Shown here: one piece after another, positions 1 through 10,297 of the stretch
Numbering within the stretch: the first letter of the stretch is position 1
How the letters are laid out: each line of letters begins with the position of its first letter
From: Chara braunii
Taxonomy: Eukaryota; Streptophyta; Charophyceae; Charales; Characeae
Length of the DNA: 40,165 nucleotides
Direction of reading: 5' to 3'
NCBI GenBank assembly: GCA_003427395.1
Contig: BFEA01000027.1
Coordinates: forward strand, 468,514-508,678
Notes under the pieces: model-generated
Databases searched by the model: none
Told to the model about the DNA's origin: nothing
What the model saw: the letters and a program-made list of their open reading frames with translations, nothing else
Translations under genes and position numbers: made by a program

Positions 1-956
1 AGAGAAACATAGAGCCCGAGGCGCCGATAAAATACGGAGTGAGCCCAGTGCGGCCAATGCCCGCCGTCATGTTGGATGGTGGGGGCAGTCAGCCTCTTCC
101 AGAGGTGCGAGAGCCTTGATGCAAACACTGCCAAACAGTGATAAATTGTTAGCGACTAGGGGGACCTATCGGGACCCAAGAGGAGTTTGATTCTGGGATC
201 AGCCAAAGTAGGGAAGAGGGAGGCAGGGGTGCAATTCTGGAAACAGTGAAAAGATAACTTGAAATAATTGAAAAGAGAGGGCCCGAAGCGGGCACTTCCC
301 TCCCAGCTACTGCCTCCGCAGGATAGGACTCCCTCCCTCACCGACAACCAACGTCCGCCCTCTCTGTAATGGGGCTTCACCGCACAACCCCCGAAGTCAC
401 CCCCTTGCCCACAAAGGACAAAAACCACCACCCTCTCCTTAAACCGGCCCCACCGAAAGGAGGCCCCCTTCTCCTCATCAGCCCCAGTTCAGGACAGGCC
501 CCCTAACAGTCACCCCTGCTCCCTCATGGGTGTACAGTGCCCACTTAAAGTCCACTCCCGCAGAACCGTAGTTCCCCTGTTCCTTACATCCCATCCTCTC
601 CAACTGAGACAGCCCACCGAACACCACTCCCCGCTCAGGAAAAGCAGTGCCCCTTGTCTCTATCTGCCCCGGCCAGGGCTGATTCCCCATTCCGAAAACC
701 AACCCCCATACAGCCCCAGAAAGCTGCAAACCCTGCCCTCATATCTGCCCCCCCTACCCTCTCAACAACCACAACTCCCTCCTTGTGCTGTCCTTGCAGA
801 ATAGGACTACCCATCCTCCAGGCCACAGGCTTGCCCCTGAAGGCGATGCTATGCTCCAGGTCGACTTCGTGATGATTCGAATCGTTTCAGATTTCTTAAA
901 TACGTGTGCATTGTATGTTGTTTGTGTTTGTTGTTGGTGCTGGAATGGCGAAGCAG
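1..956. other. Sequence upstream of the first visible LanC-like exon
   Basis: No exon of the LanC-like protein or of any other family could be recognised here. Positions ~420-800 are strikingly C-rich on the + strand, which produces long but uninformative open frames on both strands. Because the exon at 957 starts in the middle of the LanC-like protein, this stretch is most simply intron, and the N-terminal exons must lie to the left of the window. The pyrimidine/TG-rich run just before 957 fits a 3' splice site. Confidence 0.5.
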
Positions 957-1480
957 GGGGCTGTGATCGAAGCAATCATCTCAGGAGGCCGTGCCGGGGC
1001 AGCAAACACCGGATGGCCTTTGATGTACCAGTGGCATGGCACAAGGTACTGGGGCGCTGCCCACGGTCTGGCAGGCATCATGCAAGTCTTGATGCACTTT
1101 CCCTTGAGCCCCTCCGCAGAGGAGGATGTGAAAGCGACTCTTCGACTGATGATACGGAACCGATTCCCGAGTGGAAACTACCCCTCCAGTGAAGGAAAAT
1201 CGCGAGATCTCTTGGTTCATTGGTGCCACGGAGCACCAGGCGTTGCTGTCACAATGGTGACCGCGGCGTCCAAGTACGGGCCTCAGGGAGAAGGGGCAGA
1301 GTTTCTGCAGGCGGCAGTCGAAGCAGCGGATGTGGTCTGGGAAAGAGGGCTCCTCAGGAGAGCTGGCCTCTGCCATGGTGTCAGTGGAAATGCGTACGTC
1401 TTCCTCTCGCTTTTCAGAGCAACAGGAGAGAAGCGCCACTTGCATCGGGCCCAAGCATTCGCCACATTTCTACGTGACAG
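957..1480 (+). CDS. LANCL: LanC-like exon (internal)
   Basis: One continuous frame of about 174 codons carrying YWGAAHGLAG, NRFPSGNYPSS, WCHGAPG and LCHGVSGNAY in the order expected for LANCL proteins. The donor at 1481 is gtgagg. The acceptor is taken as aagcag before 957; an alternative AG at 981-982 (ctcag) would remove about nine residues. The exon ends at phase 2. Confidence 0.93.
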
Positions 1481-4400
1481 GTGAGGCAACAACTGTACGC
1501 TGATCTCTCGCAGCCGTGTTTTTTTTTTGTGCCTGCCGAGCCTGTCGTTTGAGAAGTGCATTGGATTCGGTCTTCTTGTAGCTATAAGATTCATACATAA
1601 GAGCGTGCAACTGAAAAAAAAAAGGGCCTCACCGCGCCGCTCACCAAATGCACAAAAGACAAAAAATTATGGTGGTGCGTCTTTCCATGTTCTAGCTGAA
1701 AATTCATTCTCATTTTGCACAATTGGTGCGCGCGGTGCGGTGAGGCCATAAAAAATATCAGGATAAGAACCGCCTACAGTCTTCCCCCGAATACAACGTA
1801 CGGTCATTATACCTGAATTGAGACTGAAAGATTCTCCAAATTCAGCTATAATGACCGTACGTTGTATTCGGGGGAAGACTGTACCCCTGCTGCCTATAAC
1901 CACTGTTCAGTCCAAGTCATCCTCTAGGGGAGGGGTGATAGTCCTGAGTGATTGACAATTTGACACTGAAGTAGGATAGTGGGAATGGGGGTACACTAGG
2001 AGGAATGTGATGAGGTTGGGTAGGGCGGTGGCCCGGTGGTTCCACGAACGAGTGTCAGGACAACCACTGGCCGACTGAATCGAAATAGTACCAGCTTCTT
2101 CGCCCGAATACAACGTACAGTCATTACAATAGCTGTATTGGGGGTATATTTCAGTCTAAATACAGCTATAATGACCGTACGTTGTATTCGGGGGAAGAAG
2201 GTAGGAGGCAAACCCCCTGGGAAGCTGACCGGTTCCAGAGTGGCTGAGTGAACAAGTGGGAGCCTTGAAGACCTTGGGTGGGGCTAGGAATAGGCGACGC
2301 GACATGAAATACCACTACCGGGTCCAACCTCCCCCGGTAGCCGGCCACGCTGAACCGTCCGCTTCAGCGTGGCCGGAATAGTACCAGGAAGGGTGGCCTC
2401 CTGGGAAGCTTTCCGGTTCCGGCGCTCCTACGAGGGCAACCACCGTGGGTCGGAATCTGGCCTCTACAACAACCTGGACTTTTTAAAAGAGGGGGGGGGG
2501 GGAAACAAAAAGGATGAAGAAAGCTTTTGAACTGGCCCATACATAGCTGGCACATGTGGCGGAATGTCACACACACGCACACAACTATTGGTAATGTGGT
2601 GGAGTGTCACACGCTCGCAACTATTGGGGTAAATAGTAAATACTAAATCGGTTATGTGTTCGAACTCGGATGGAATCAGATGAACCCAGTATTTTTTTAC
2701 GGGTTATTGTGTACCCCGTTCTAATAAAAATAAGAAAAAAAGCATCGCCGTAGTACTCAAACGTCTGTAGAGTCCGCTTGTCTGCGATGCTTATCAACGA
2801 ATTACGGGCTTTGATAAGAATGGAACAGACTCAACAGAGCGTCAAATTAAGCGCACAGTTAATTAGTACCGCATACTGCACATGGGGGGGGGGATTGTCA
2901 TTTCGTAGCAGTTAGCCAAGAATGGAACGCGCATGCTACGAAATTAATAACTAATTAGTAGTAATTAGTAATTAGTAATTAGTAATTACCAACTTTTAAT
3001 TCAATCTTGTGTCCAGTGTCAAATTGCTATATGTGGTACTAATTAACTGTGCGCTCCCCACCAATGGAACAGAGCCATCCATCAGAAGGCCTCGATCATA
3101 TATTGGCTCTCCTACAGCAATGGGACCGAAGATCTTCATGGGATGTTTGTATATAAAATTTTAAAAAATAAATAACACTTCGATTGCTTTTATTTTTGGA
3201 GTCCCCCAAGGAGTCGATTGAGTAGGAGGACCATGGAGTTGTGAATTGCGTGCGTGATACGCGTATGGGAAAGTAGCTGAGTTCTTGACCCGCAAACGCA
3301 GACTCAAGTTTTAAGGCCTTAATTTCCCTTAAACGCTAATCGCACTTGAGTCCGCACGATTATACGCGTTTTAAAACGCCCGCGTATACCACTTATACCC
3401 ACCCAGTTGTTTGTTGGAGTCTGATGGAGTCCACTGCAGTTTCCTGCAGTCCATTGGAGTCCAATGTGGTCCCATGCGGTCCACCGAAAGTCCCAGGGCA
3501 GGTTCCAACCTCAAAGAAATCCTTCTTTTTTTTTTTTTCTTTTTTTTTTTCTTTTTTTTTTGTTTTGTTTTGTTGGGCGGGGGGGGAAATAACATGCTCC
3601 AATCTATTCGTGGGGAGCTGCACCCATATGAAAATACACAAGTATTAAAGCACCGGGGCCATTACCTGGCTTTGGCTGAGAGAAATCGAACTGCACCAGG
3701 GGTGAAGTCCCACCGCCCAAGTTGAATTTTCTCAATGCTGAGCGCGGAGCTTTCTATCACATATTGCATGGTGAGATGGAGCTCTGCCGTTGATGTTGAT
3801 GTATTGCGAATCTAATGGTACGGAAATACTGGAGAACAACCTAATATTAGATTTGGTCATTTTGTAGATTTTTTTATTTGACGTGAAATCCGTTTTGTAG
3901 TATGCTTTGGCCCTTTCGGTTTGGGCGGGAAACCATTGTAAGTTGAGAAAACTACCCTGGCCCCCTACACCCCCCCTGGCGAGTAGATTTCTCAACTTAT
4001 CTGCCTTTCTTTTCTTTTTTTGTTTGTTTTAGACATCATTGCATCCTGAAACGGAGGAACTCTGACAGCGGTGTTTGGCTCTCTGGCATAGAACTTGTTT
4101 CCTTCTCTGGGCAATGAATGCATTTGGCCATCCATGTCGTCCCTGTCCATTTTACAAATGGTGAGCTCCTGTCCCCTCACCAAGGGGAGCATCCCTTTTT
4201 CACGGACACGTTCACTCCGACTGTTCCAGACGTGTTTCATTTCTCCGAGTTACGTTATCAAAAATAAGGCGAAAACGCCGAAAAGCTGTTTCCCGACCTC
4301 CTGCTCAGTCAATCCCCTGAACTCTCAGGGTAATCAATGCTGGCAGGAGCACACTGTCAAATATGTGAGCTGATCTGGGTATATGTAAGGGACGCTGGAC

Positions 4401-4495
4401 CCGGTTTCCAGCAGGTGCTGCTCCCCACCAATAGATGGAGCCCCCCAGGTGCTACCGGTGTCTGCTGCTACCAGCACCGCTAGCACCGATGGGCT

Positions 4496-4527
<32 letters not shown>

Positions 4528-7121
4528 CGAGGCTACCAGAGTGGCCGGGGGTCACTTGCCCGGCCGGGCCAAAAAAAAATTAAAAACTAAAAAATTAAAA
4601 ATAAATAAATTATTGTAAAGTTTTATTTTATAATTTAAATTTGGTAAGGAATTGCGATGTGACCCTGAGGCAAAAGTTGTTGAGTTTAGTTTTCTGCATA
4701 ACATAGTTTTCTTCCGGATTTTTTTTTATTTTTTTTTTTTCTGGGACCTTCCTTGGTCCTTGCACGGGCTGGCCACCCGCCGCACCCGGGACCCGGGCGG
4801 CCCGGCTGGTAGCCTAGGTTTCTAGCGGGTTTTTTCTGTTTTTCAATTTCTTGTTTCGAATTTCTAAATGTCGAAATGGTGTCACACCGTTGCGTTTTCT
4901 AAGCTCAGCTTGGGCGGTGGGACTTCACCCCAGAGAGAGTGATATTAACACAAGAAGGGACATTTGAGTATTTCTGACAGGTAATTATTAAAAAAGAAAA
5001 AGGAAAAGGAAAAAGAAGAGGGAAGTGGATACTCATACTGGATGTGTTCTCCTGTGTGTGCCGTGCACGGCACACACACGAATCCCGGGGTCATTTGCGT
5101 TCCACTGCGGATTTGCCTGGGGGTCGTTTGTCGTCCGCTGACTGCAGGGCGGGATAAACAGATTGGTCTAACAGTTTGTCAGAGGGCAACCTGTATTGCT
5201 ATCACCCCGTGTCGAAGAGGGGAACGCCCAGTCGTTAGGCGCCAGGTCATATGTGCCTTGCCATCTGTAGCGAGAGCATGCTGTACAGTGTACACCCCTG
5301 CGCAAGGTGATTTATTTGACATGAGCCATGAAGTAAACTCTAAAGGCCACTGAAATTTCAGTGGATGGGCTCATTCAGTGTCGCACGTTATGGTGTCGGC
5401 ACTGTCGGTTCAATGGAAAACGGATAGAGTTGTGTGGAAATTAGGCAGCACCTGTCGGGATGCCGGTCAGCTGGGTAGCTGTCAGCAGGAAGGGTTGTGA
5501 AGTTATATGAGTGAGCACCGCTTTGCTGCAATCTCAAAGGGGTGTGGCTTGTCGGACTCGCAGTTTTTTTGTGAGTGCAGCACATCGTTGCGACGTCTTA
5601 GTGCAGGCCCCCGTGCGCTCATTACAGGACTCGACACAACATCTCACTACACAAGCTCACGACAACAATGCACCACCTGAAGGGGGGTTGTGCTTGTTAT
5701 AGGACTTAACGAAACAAGCTCACGACGACAATGCACCACCTGAAGGGGGGTTGTGCTTGTTATAGGACTTAACGAAACAAGCTTACGGCAACCATGCAGC
5801 AACTGTACGGGGGGTTGCAATCTTTATAGGACTTAACCCAACATGTCGCGACACAAGCTCTGTACGGGGGTTGCGCTCGTTATAGGACTTAACCCAGCAT
5901 GTCACGACACAAGCTCACGACACCCATGCAGCAAGCTGTACGAAGTATAAGTAAATCCCACTCACTCTTATGAGGAGTTTCTTTCATATGTCAAGGGCTG
6001 GTAAGGTTGGTGCGTTGTATCGAGTCAAAGCACATGCTTCACGGCTTGTGCAGGCCCCCGTCGGTTCCTTTGAGTTTCAGCCCCTTGCGACTGCACTCCC
6101 CAGGGTTCGGGACCCACGAGCAGTGTTGTACAACGTGTGTGACGCTGTTTTCACATTTAAAAAAAAATGGGTTTCCCGATTTTTTTAGATTTTAAAACCT
6201 CGTTTTCTGCGGATTAACGAAAGCCAAGCATTCTCTGGATTGCTAAAAGGTTTTTTGACTCTCCTGTCAGCCAATGGGCAACGAGGCAGCGAATTCGACG
6301 CCTTTTTTGAGGATGGGTTCTTCGGTCAGCCAATGGGCTGCGTCCTCTGAAAGTTGTGTTTCTCCTTTGCCGATCAGATGGCGGCTGACAGCAACGAGGA
6401 AGCAACGAGGAATTGTTGCAAAATCGCCCCCTACCTCAAAAATGGGCAAAAATGCTTTCAATCCGGAGAACAGTGAGTGGAATTCTAATTAAAAAGAAAA
6501 TTTCAAATGAAGTAGTAAGCCTATCTAATGGGCAAAAATGCTTTCAATCCGGAGCGCAGATTGGTTGACACCCCCCGGCCACGAAACTTCACGTGAAGTG
6601 TCACAAACAGGCAGGCTGGGGATATCAATCTCCATCCATGGACTGTATGTGTCACAAAAGGCCGCACGTGATTGAAAACGCCAGCAAGTCGTCGTAAAAC
6701 GTCTCTAATGGGTCCTGTCCCCAGGTGGAGTGATTTTGTCCACTATGTGGAATTGGAATTATAAAAAAAACAAAGAAAAAAAAACAGGAAACATGGGAGA
6801 TCCCGGTGGTTGAATGTGTTATGACCGGATTGTGACTGAAAATGGAGGAAATTGGAACGAACAAAAAGTTATGGGTGGGTTTGCTGACTGATGAACTCAG
6901 TGCTGTCTTTGAAATAATTGCCCTTCATCTGAAAATGGTATTGTGTGTCCTGTATAATCGTTTGTCGTCGCACCAGGGGGCAGGAGCTTATACGGACAGG
7001 GAAGATGCATGGTGGGGACCGTCCTTACTCCCTCTACGAAGGAGTTGCTGGCTTCTCGTATCTCTGGCTTGATTTGTGTCAGCCTGAAAATAGCAGGTTC
7101 CCTGGCTATGAGCTATTTTGA
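957..7121 (+). CDS. LANCL: LanC-like protein (LANCL/GCR2 family), 3' part of gene, two exons
   Basis: This is the C-terminal half of a eukaryotic lanthionine synthetase C-like protein. LANCL proteins are cytosolic or membrane-associated, fold as a double alpha-toroid and bind zinc. Mammalian members add glutathione to dehydroamino acids, and plant members were once proposed as the GPCR-like GCR2. The join is exons 957-1480 and 6977-7121. The first exon ends ...CGTGACAG before gtgagg (phase 2), and the second begins after caccag with one base completing an Arg codon, so the reading frame continues without a break. Family motifs appear in order: YWGAAHGLAG, NRFPSGNYPSS, WCHGAPG, LCHGVSGNAY, MHGGDRPYSLYEG, and the C-terminal RFPGYE-type ending. 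The Cys of WCHG and the Cys-His of LCHG are the known zinc ligands. The stop is at 7119-7121. N-terminal exons are outside the window. The exact 5' edge of the first exon is inferred. Confidence 0.93.
1777..1881. mobile_element. Hairpin MITE, copy 1, TA-flanked
   Basis: This 105-bp element is flanked on both sides by TA (1775-1776, 1882-1883). The two ends are complementary for about 43 nt with one mismatch, beginning CAGTCTTCCCCCGAATAC, so the element folds into a single hairpin. A TA duplication and near-complete foldback structure are typical of Tc1/mariner-type nonautonomous MITEs. It is the best-preserved of five copies in the window. Confidence 0.85.
2091..2201. mobile_element. Hairpin MITE, copy 2
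   Basis: This 111-bp element is flanked by TA (2089-2090, 2202-2203). Its ends share GAATACAACGTAC and AGTCATTA with copy 1, and the 3' half is nearly identical to copy 1. Only about 210 bp separate the two copies in the same intron. Confidence 0.83.
2341..2376. repeat. Perfect 14-bp hairpin
   Basis: CCGGCCACGCTGAA (2341-2354) and its exact reverse complement (2363-2376) surround an 8-nt loop. It lies inside the LanC intron, next to a duplicated segment (motif CTGGGAAGCT at about 2217 and 2401). It is probably transposon debris; no function is apparent. Confidence 0.7.
2819..3073. mobile_element. Foldback element with 11-bp flanking direct repeats
   Basis: AATGGAACAGA occurs at 2819-2829 and again at 3063-3073. 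Between them, 25-nt inverted arms (2851-2875 and 3030-3054, one mismatch, beginning GCGCACAGTTAATTAG) enclose a second inverted pair (TTTCGTAGCA at 2901-2910 with its complement at 2934-2943) and an AGTAATT microsatellite (2949-2990). The nested arms plus a flanking duplication suggest a nonautonomous DNA element. The arms do not abut the flanking repeats exactly, so the true ends are uncertain. Confidence 0.55.
3597..3730 (+). repeat. Dispersed repeat module, copy 1
   Basis: It contains CTATTCGTGGGGAGCTGCAC, a spacer, GGGGCCATTACCTGGCTT, and GGTGAAGTCCCACCGCCCAAG. The first two blocks recur together near 13206-13300. The last block recurs inverted near 4908-4936. The blocks look like parts of an ancient dispersed element. 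The family is not recognised. Confidence 0.5.
4376..4445 (-). repeat. Dispersed repeat module, copy 2 (inverted)
   Basis: Read on the minus strand it gives GGCTCCATCTATTGGTGGGG followed by CACCTGCTGGAAACCGGGTC. The same string appears on the plus strand at about 10298-10345. A poly-A run of 27 (4500-4526) follows on the plus strand. No coding potential was seen. Confidence 0.55.
4636..4750 (+). repeat. Dispersed T-rich repeat, copy 1
   Basis: It shares TTTGGTAAGGAATTGCGATG, GACCCTGAGGCAAAAGTTGTT and TTCCGGATTTTTTT with copies near 8660-8930 and 15290-15390. All three copies run in the same order, with a T-rich end. This could be a SINE-like or other nonautonomous element; no terminal repeats were identified. 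Confidence 0.55.
5053..5078. repeat. 26-bp perfect palindrome
   Basis: The sequence is perfectly self-complementary for 13 bp on each side of a GC centre (GTGCCGTGCACGGCAC core). It sits in the LanC intron. No protein-binding site or function is known for it here. Confidence 0.8.
5347..5364. repeat. 18-bp perfect palindrome
   Basis: CCACTGAAATTTCAGTGG is perfectly self-complementary. It lies 270 bp after the 26-bp palindrome and about 240 bp before the mitochondrial rRNA insertion. Confidence 0.75.
5602..6110 (-). pseudogene. Mitochondrial SSU rRNA fragment in the nucleus (NUMT), internally amplified
   Basis: Read on the minus strand from 6110 this follows bacterial-type SSU rRNA from the TGGGGAGT segment through AAACTCAAAGGAA, GACGGGGGCC, CACAAGC, CTTACCAGCCCTTGACATA and TGCTGCATGG to GGGTTAAGTCCTATAACGAG. 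The forms CCCTTGACATATGAA and AAGTCCTATAACGAG point to plant-type mitochondrial rather than plastid rRNA. The last part (about E. coli 1050-1110) is repeated five times in tandem between 5617 and 5945. Many substitutions and short deletions show it is a decayed nuclear copy, and it lies inside the LanC intron. Confidence 0.85.
5617..5945 (-). repeat. Five-unit ~57-73-bp tandem array derived from mitochondrial SSU rRNA
   Basis: Units begin near 5617, 5690, 5752, 5816 and 5873. Each carries GGACTTAA-type and ACAAGCTCACGAC-type blocks, the reverse complement of the rRNA segment around the conserved TGCATGG. Units two and three share the same ~16-nt internal deletion, so they probably arose from one another after insertion. 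Confidence 0.8.
6441..6554 (+). repeat. 28-bp direct repeat pair
   Basis: AATGGGCAAAAATGCTTTCA and the following ATCCGGAG occur at 6441-6468 and again at 6527-6554. A second pair in the same area, GTCAGCCAATGGGC, occurs at about 6268 and 6326. These are local duplications with no recognised function. Confidence 0.7.
6977..7121 (+). CDS. LANCL: LanC-like terminal exon
   Basis: This 145-nt exon follows the acceptor caccag. Its first base completes the Arg codon split at 1480. It encodes MHGGDRPYSLYEG, a GFSYLWLDL segment and the RFPGYE-type end, then TGA at 7119-7121. The match to the end of LANCL proteins, together with correct phase, makes the pairing with the exon at 957-1480 firm. Confidence 0.93.
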
Positions 7122-7153
7122 CCGTTGCAACCTACACTAGTCTTCCCTTTCAG

Positions 7154-7156
<3 letters not shown>

Positions 7157-7234
<78 letters not shown>

Positions 7235-7297
7235 TGCGTGTGAGAGAGAGAGTGTGTGCGTGAGAGAGAGAGAGAGAGAAAGGTTTTCCACATATAC

Positions 7298-7384
<87 letters not shown>
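7157..7384 (+). repeat. Compound (TG)n/(AG)n microsatellite
   Basis: (TG)n covers 7157-7190, (AG)n covers 7191-7232, a mixed stretch runs to about 7300, (TG)35 spans 7301-7370 and (AG)7 spans 7371-7384. It begins 35 bp after the LanC stop codon, so it is probably transcribed as part of the 3' UTR. Confidence 0.97.
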
Positions 7385-9949
7385 GTGATCCATGTTTGTT
7401 CATTCCTTTCAATGAAGGAAGGTGAGCGTACCTCAGGAGTAGGCGTCTTGCATCATTTTGTGCAGTACCCAAAGTAGGATGCTTTACTTTTTGTGGCTAG
7501 TTGTTGCAAAGGTCACAAAGGTGTCAATGTTATTGCGGCTTGTCAGGATGGTATGGCATCAGATTTTTGCACACGGTAATGCAATGCATAGTTTGAATGA
7601 ATTCATCCTCGCTTCCTCTTTTAGTGCCAAAACAAAAGGTGCTGGTATTCTGAAGTCAGTACGTAGTCACCTGTACAGCTTTGACAGAAGGCCTTTTAAA
7701 TTCGGCAAGAAAGGCCCAGGCCTGCCATGAAAAGGTACAGTTTTAGTGTCCTTTGACAGAAAGCCTGTGTAGGTCGGTGTCAGGAACGAAGGTAGTCTGG
7801 TGGGCAGTGGTAGCAGCCCTCCTCCATGCTAGACAATGTGGAGGAGAATCAGTGTGCAATAAATTCCACTTTAATGTAGAATCGCTGTGGAAAGTACCAA
7901 TTGGATCTTGATGTACAGGGGCAGTTCAAACACTTCACTTCGATGTCAGAGATAAGTTTGGCGCGATGTATGCTTTCCATAGTCCTCTCTCCTCCTGTGG
8001 CTGGGTGAAAAGATGTGATGTCGACGGCCCACCGAAGCGGAACGGCTGCAGTTAGTGCATTCATTGTATTATTACAGGCATGTGATGCTGCCACTTGCAA
8101 GAAGCGGTGGCCGTAAATTCTGCAATCGTTGTAGCGTTGCACATTTTCATTTCATTTGCGTTCCGTTTAAACATGCATCCGACCGGACTGCTTGCCCGGC
8201 CATAAAAGGGGGTAAAGGTACTCAGTGTAGGCATGTATGTGCTGGCGCCAACACCACAAAGAATAAAGAAATCCCATCTGGACCTTCTATATAAAAATTG
8301 ATATTTGATAAGTTGAGTAAGGAAGCCATCGTATTGTCTCAACAAATTGGAATTTAGCAGTAGAATTCTCAAATTGTATCCAAAACAACAGAGTCTAGTC
8401 TAGGCTCTGTTGTGTACGGTGTGTCCGCCTTACCGCTTGCCCGGCTAGTCTACTTGTATGACGCAATTTCTGTACATATCGTGCCATTTCATCTCTCATG
8501 ACGCAATTTCTGTACATTGTACATTTTCATCTGTCTGCCCTTCGGTATGTCCGGAGTTTCTATACACAGTTTCACACTTGCCATTCCCCTTGGAGGATTT
8601 TTTTGGAGTCCTTGCAGTGTACCGATCTTTGTCACAAGAGTGGTCCCGGAACATTTGATCCAATTTGGTAAAGAATTTTGATGTGACCTGGAGGCCAAAG
8701 TTGTTAAGTTCGTTTTTGCTGCACAACGGTCCCTTGTTTTCCCAATGTAGTTCTTTTCCCGGATTTTTCGGAGGATGTATTTTTATTCCACATTTTTGCT
8801 GCACAACTGTCTAGTTTTGGAGGCTGCATTTTTATTCTACATGTTTGCTGCACAACTGTCCCTAGTTCCCAACATAGTTTTTTTCCGGGATTTTTTGGAG
8901 GGTGTATTTTTTTTTCCCACATGGAGTTTTCCTGGCCGTTAGCCGGCAGGGCCGCCGAGGAAACCAAGGTGCCCCGGGCAGCACACAGTGGGTGGAAATA
9001 CAGGTTTTCTGATGTCAATCTTCTCCCTTGTTGCTAGAAGACTCCTCCCCTTAGGGCAATGTGATCTCGATCATCCAACTTCATACTGGCGCATAGCTTG
9101 CAGAGAAATGGTGGCGGATGTTTTTGTGAAGCGGCGTCCGTAAGGAGGAGATGTCTCCCGAAGCTGCCAGTGCCTGCTACCACTCGTCCCTCACCTAAGA
9201 AGACAATTTAACATCTGTTTGAATACTGGCTGAGGTAGTCTTCTTCTTTTTTTTTATCACGTTTTTTTTTTGGAACACTGCAGTGCAATAGCTACTCTCA
9301 TTGGGGCCCAGTGCCTACAATGACACTTTTTTTTCCTATTTTTTGAAGCACCAATTTCACCTCTACAATGGGCTACATACGCAAAGAGAAAGGAACGGGC
9401 AGACAGGTAAGTCTTGCGCACACCGGGGCACAGAGCCAACAATGATACTTTTTTTTTCTATTTTTTCAAGCATCGATTTCACCTCTACACACCAAAAGAA
9501 TGGCAATCTATGAAACCACAAAGCTAGCGAGGTGGGGAGCAATCTATTGCTTGTCAGCCCAGTTCTTGTCACGGTATTCTCATGCAGCTCTGTCCAGAAT
9601 GTATCTGGTCTGGGCCGGTGGACAAGTGGACAACGCCTGAGTAGCTTGCTTTTAGTTTATTTACTTTGTTTTCTTTCTTTTTTCTTTTTTCTTTTTTTTT
9701 TCCTTAGAAATTGATTGCCTGTCAGTTCTTTTTTCGTGAGGACCTCCAGCAGCAGACCCGCCACCAGCAGCAGACCCGCCACCCTCTTTTCCCCATGTGC
9801 GGGTAAGCAAAAATTGACGTGCAGGGAATCTTAAGTGGCTCAGCAATAATTTGTGCACAGGGCCTTTTCTTTTTAGGTCATTTCTAGGCTCAGCATCAAT
9901 GGCCGGGGAAGGAACTGGTGGTTTAACATCTATAGCAATTTTCAGTGTC
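7385..9949. other. Intergenic sequence, no recognised gene
   Basis: Open frames here are short and match no family I recognise. Positions 8650-8930 hold degraded copies of the T-rich dispersed repeat seen at 4636-4750, with the sub-motif GCTGCACAAC repeated three times. Two similar ~45-bp segments (about 9302 and 9427, CAACAATGATAC-like followed by poly-T) suggest a small duplication. Nothing else is supportable. Confidence 0.5.
8652..8930 (+). repeat. Dispersed T-rich repeat, copy 2, internally triplicated
   Basis: It starts with TTTGGTAAAGAATTTTGATG and GGCCAAAGTTGTTAAGTT, as at 4636. The module GCTGCACAAC, a CCCAA-type spacer, then TTTTTCCCGGATTTTT follows in three imperfect copies. Confidence 0.55.
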
Positions 9950-9966
9950 TAAACCCTAAACCCTAA
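9950..9966 (+). repeat. Short interstitial plant telomere repeat / telo-box
   Basis: TAAACCCTAAACCCTAA is nearly two and a half units of the Arabidopsis-type telomere repeat. The same short motif (telo-box) occurs in promoters of plant ribosomal and cell-cycle genes, but no gene start is visible next to it. Confidence 0.6.
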
Positions 9967-10231
9967 GTGACCTAATTCTTTCCAACATCGAAGTAGGACA
10001 TACTACGTACAGACAGCCTTCAAGATCTAACAGGAAGGCAAAACTATGTTGACAACTCGTAACAAGCGGACCGAGGGAGGAAAAAGGAAGTCCAAATTTA
10101 TTGTTTTTAAAGCGCAAGTGTAAACAACAACCCCCCCCCACCTTACTTCACACCAATGTGTCTCCCAAAAAAGCTTCCAACATCAGAAGCAGCAGAAGGA
10201 GGGAGAGAAATATGGAAACCCCTTTCCTTGT

Positions 10232-10284
10232 GTAAACCCTCTATCCTGACGGTGGTAAGACAATCGTCAGCATAGAGGGTTTAC
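10232..10284. repeat. 20-bp-arm hairpin, one mismatch
   Basis: The left arm (10232-10251), GTAAACCCTCTATCCTGACG, pairs with 10265-10284 around a 13-nt loop with one mismatch. It ends 14 nt before the dispersed module at 10298, and the two may belong to one element. Confidence 0.75.
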
Positions 10285-10297
10285 CTGTCGGGCTGCT

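Larger units (their letters stand above)
1481..6976 (+). other. 5.5-kb LanC intron packed with repeats and organelle DNA
   Basis: The sequence between the two LanC exons starts with gtgagg and ends with gcaccag, and the exon phases on both sides agree. It contains two hairpin MITEs (1777-1881, 2091-2201), a 14-bp perfect hairpin (2341-2376), a foldback element (2819-3073), poly-T and poly-A runs (about 3523-3569 and 4500-4526), dispersed-repeat modules (3597-3730, 4376-4445, 4636-4750), palindromes, a mitochondrial SSU rRNA insertion (5602-6110) and a 28-bp direct repeat. No further coding exon was seen. Confidence 0.85.

Noticed and set aside
2640-2680. TGTTCGAACTC string resembling a tRNA B box
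   Set aside because: No A box, acceptor stem or cloverleaf could be assembled around it.
7106-7477. Long open frames of repeated Cys-Val/His-Thr/Arg-Glu residues
   Set aside because: They are translations of the TG/AG microsatellite and not genes.
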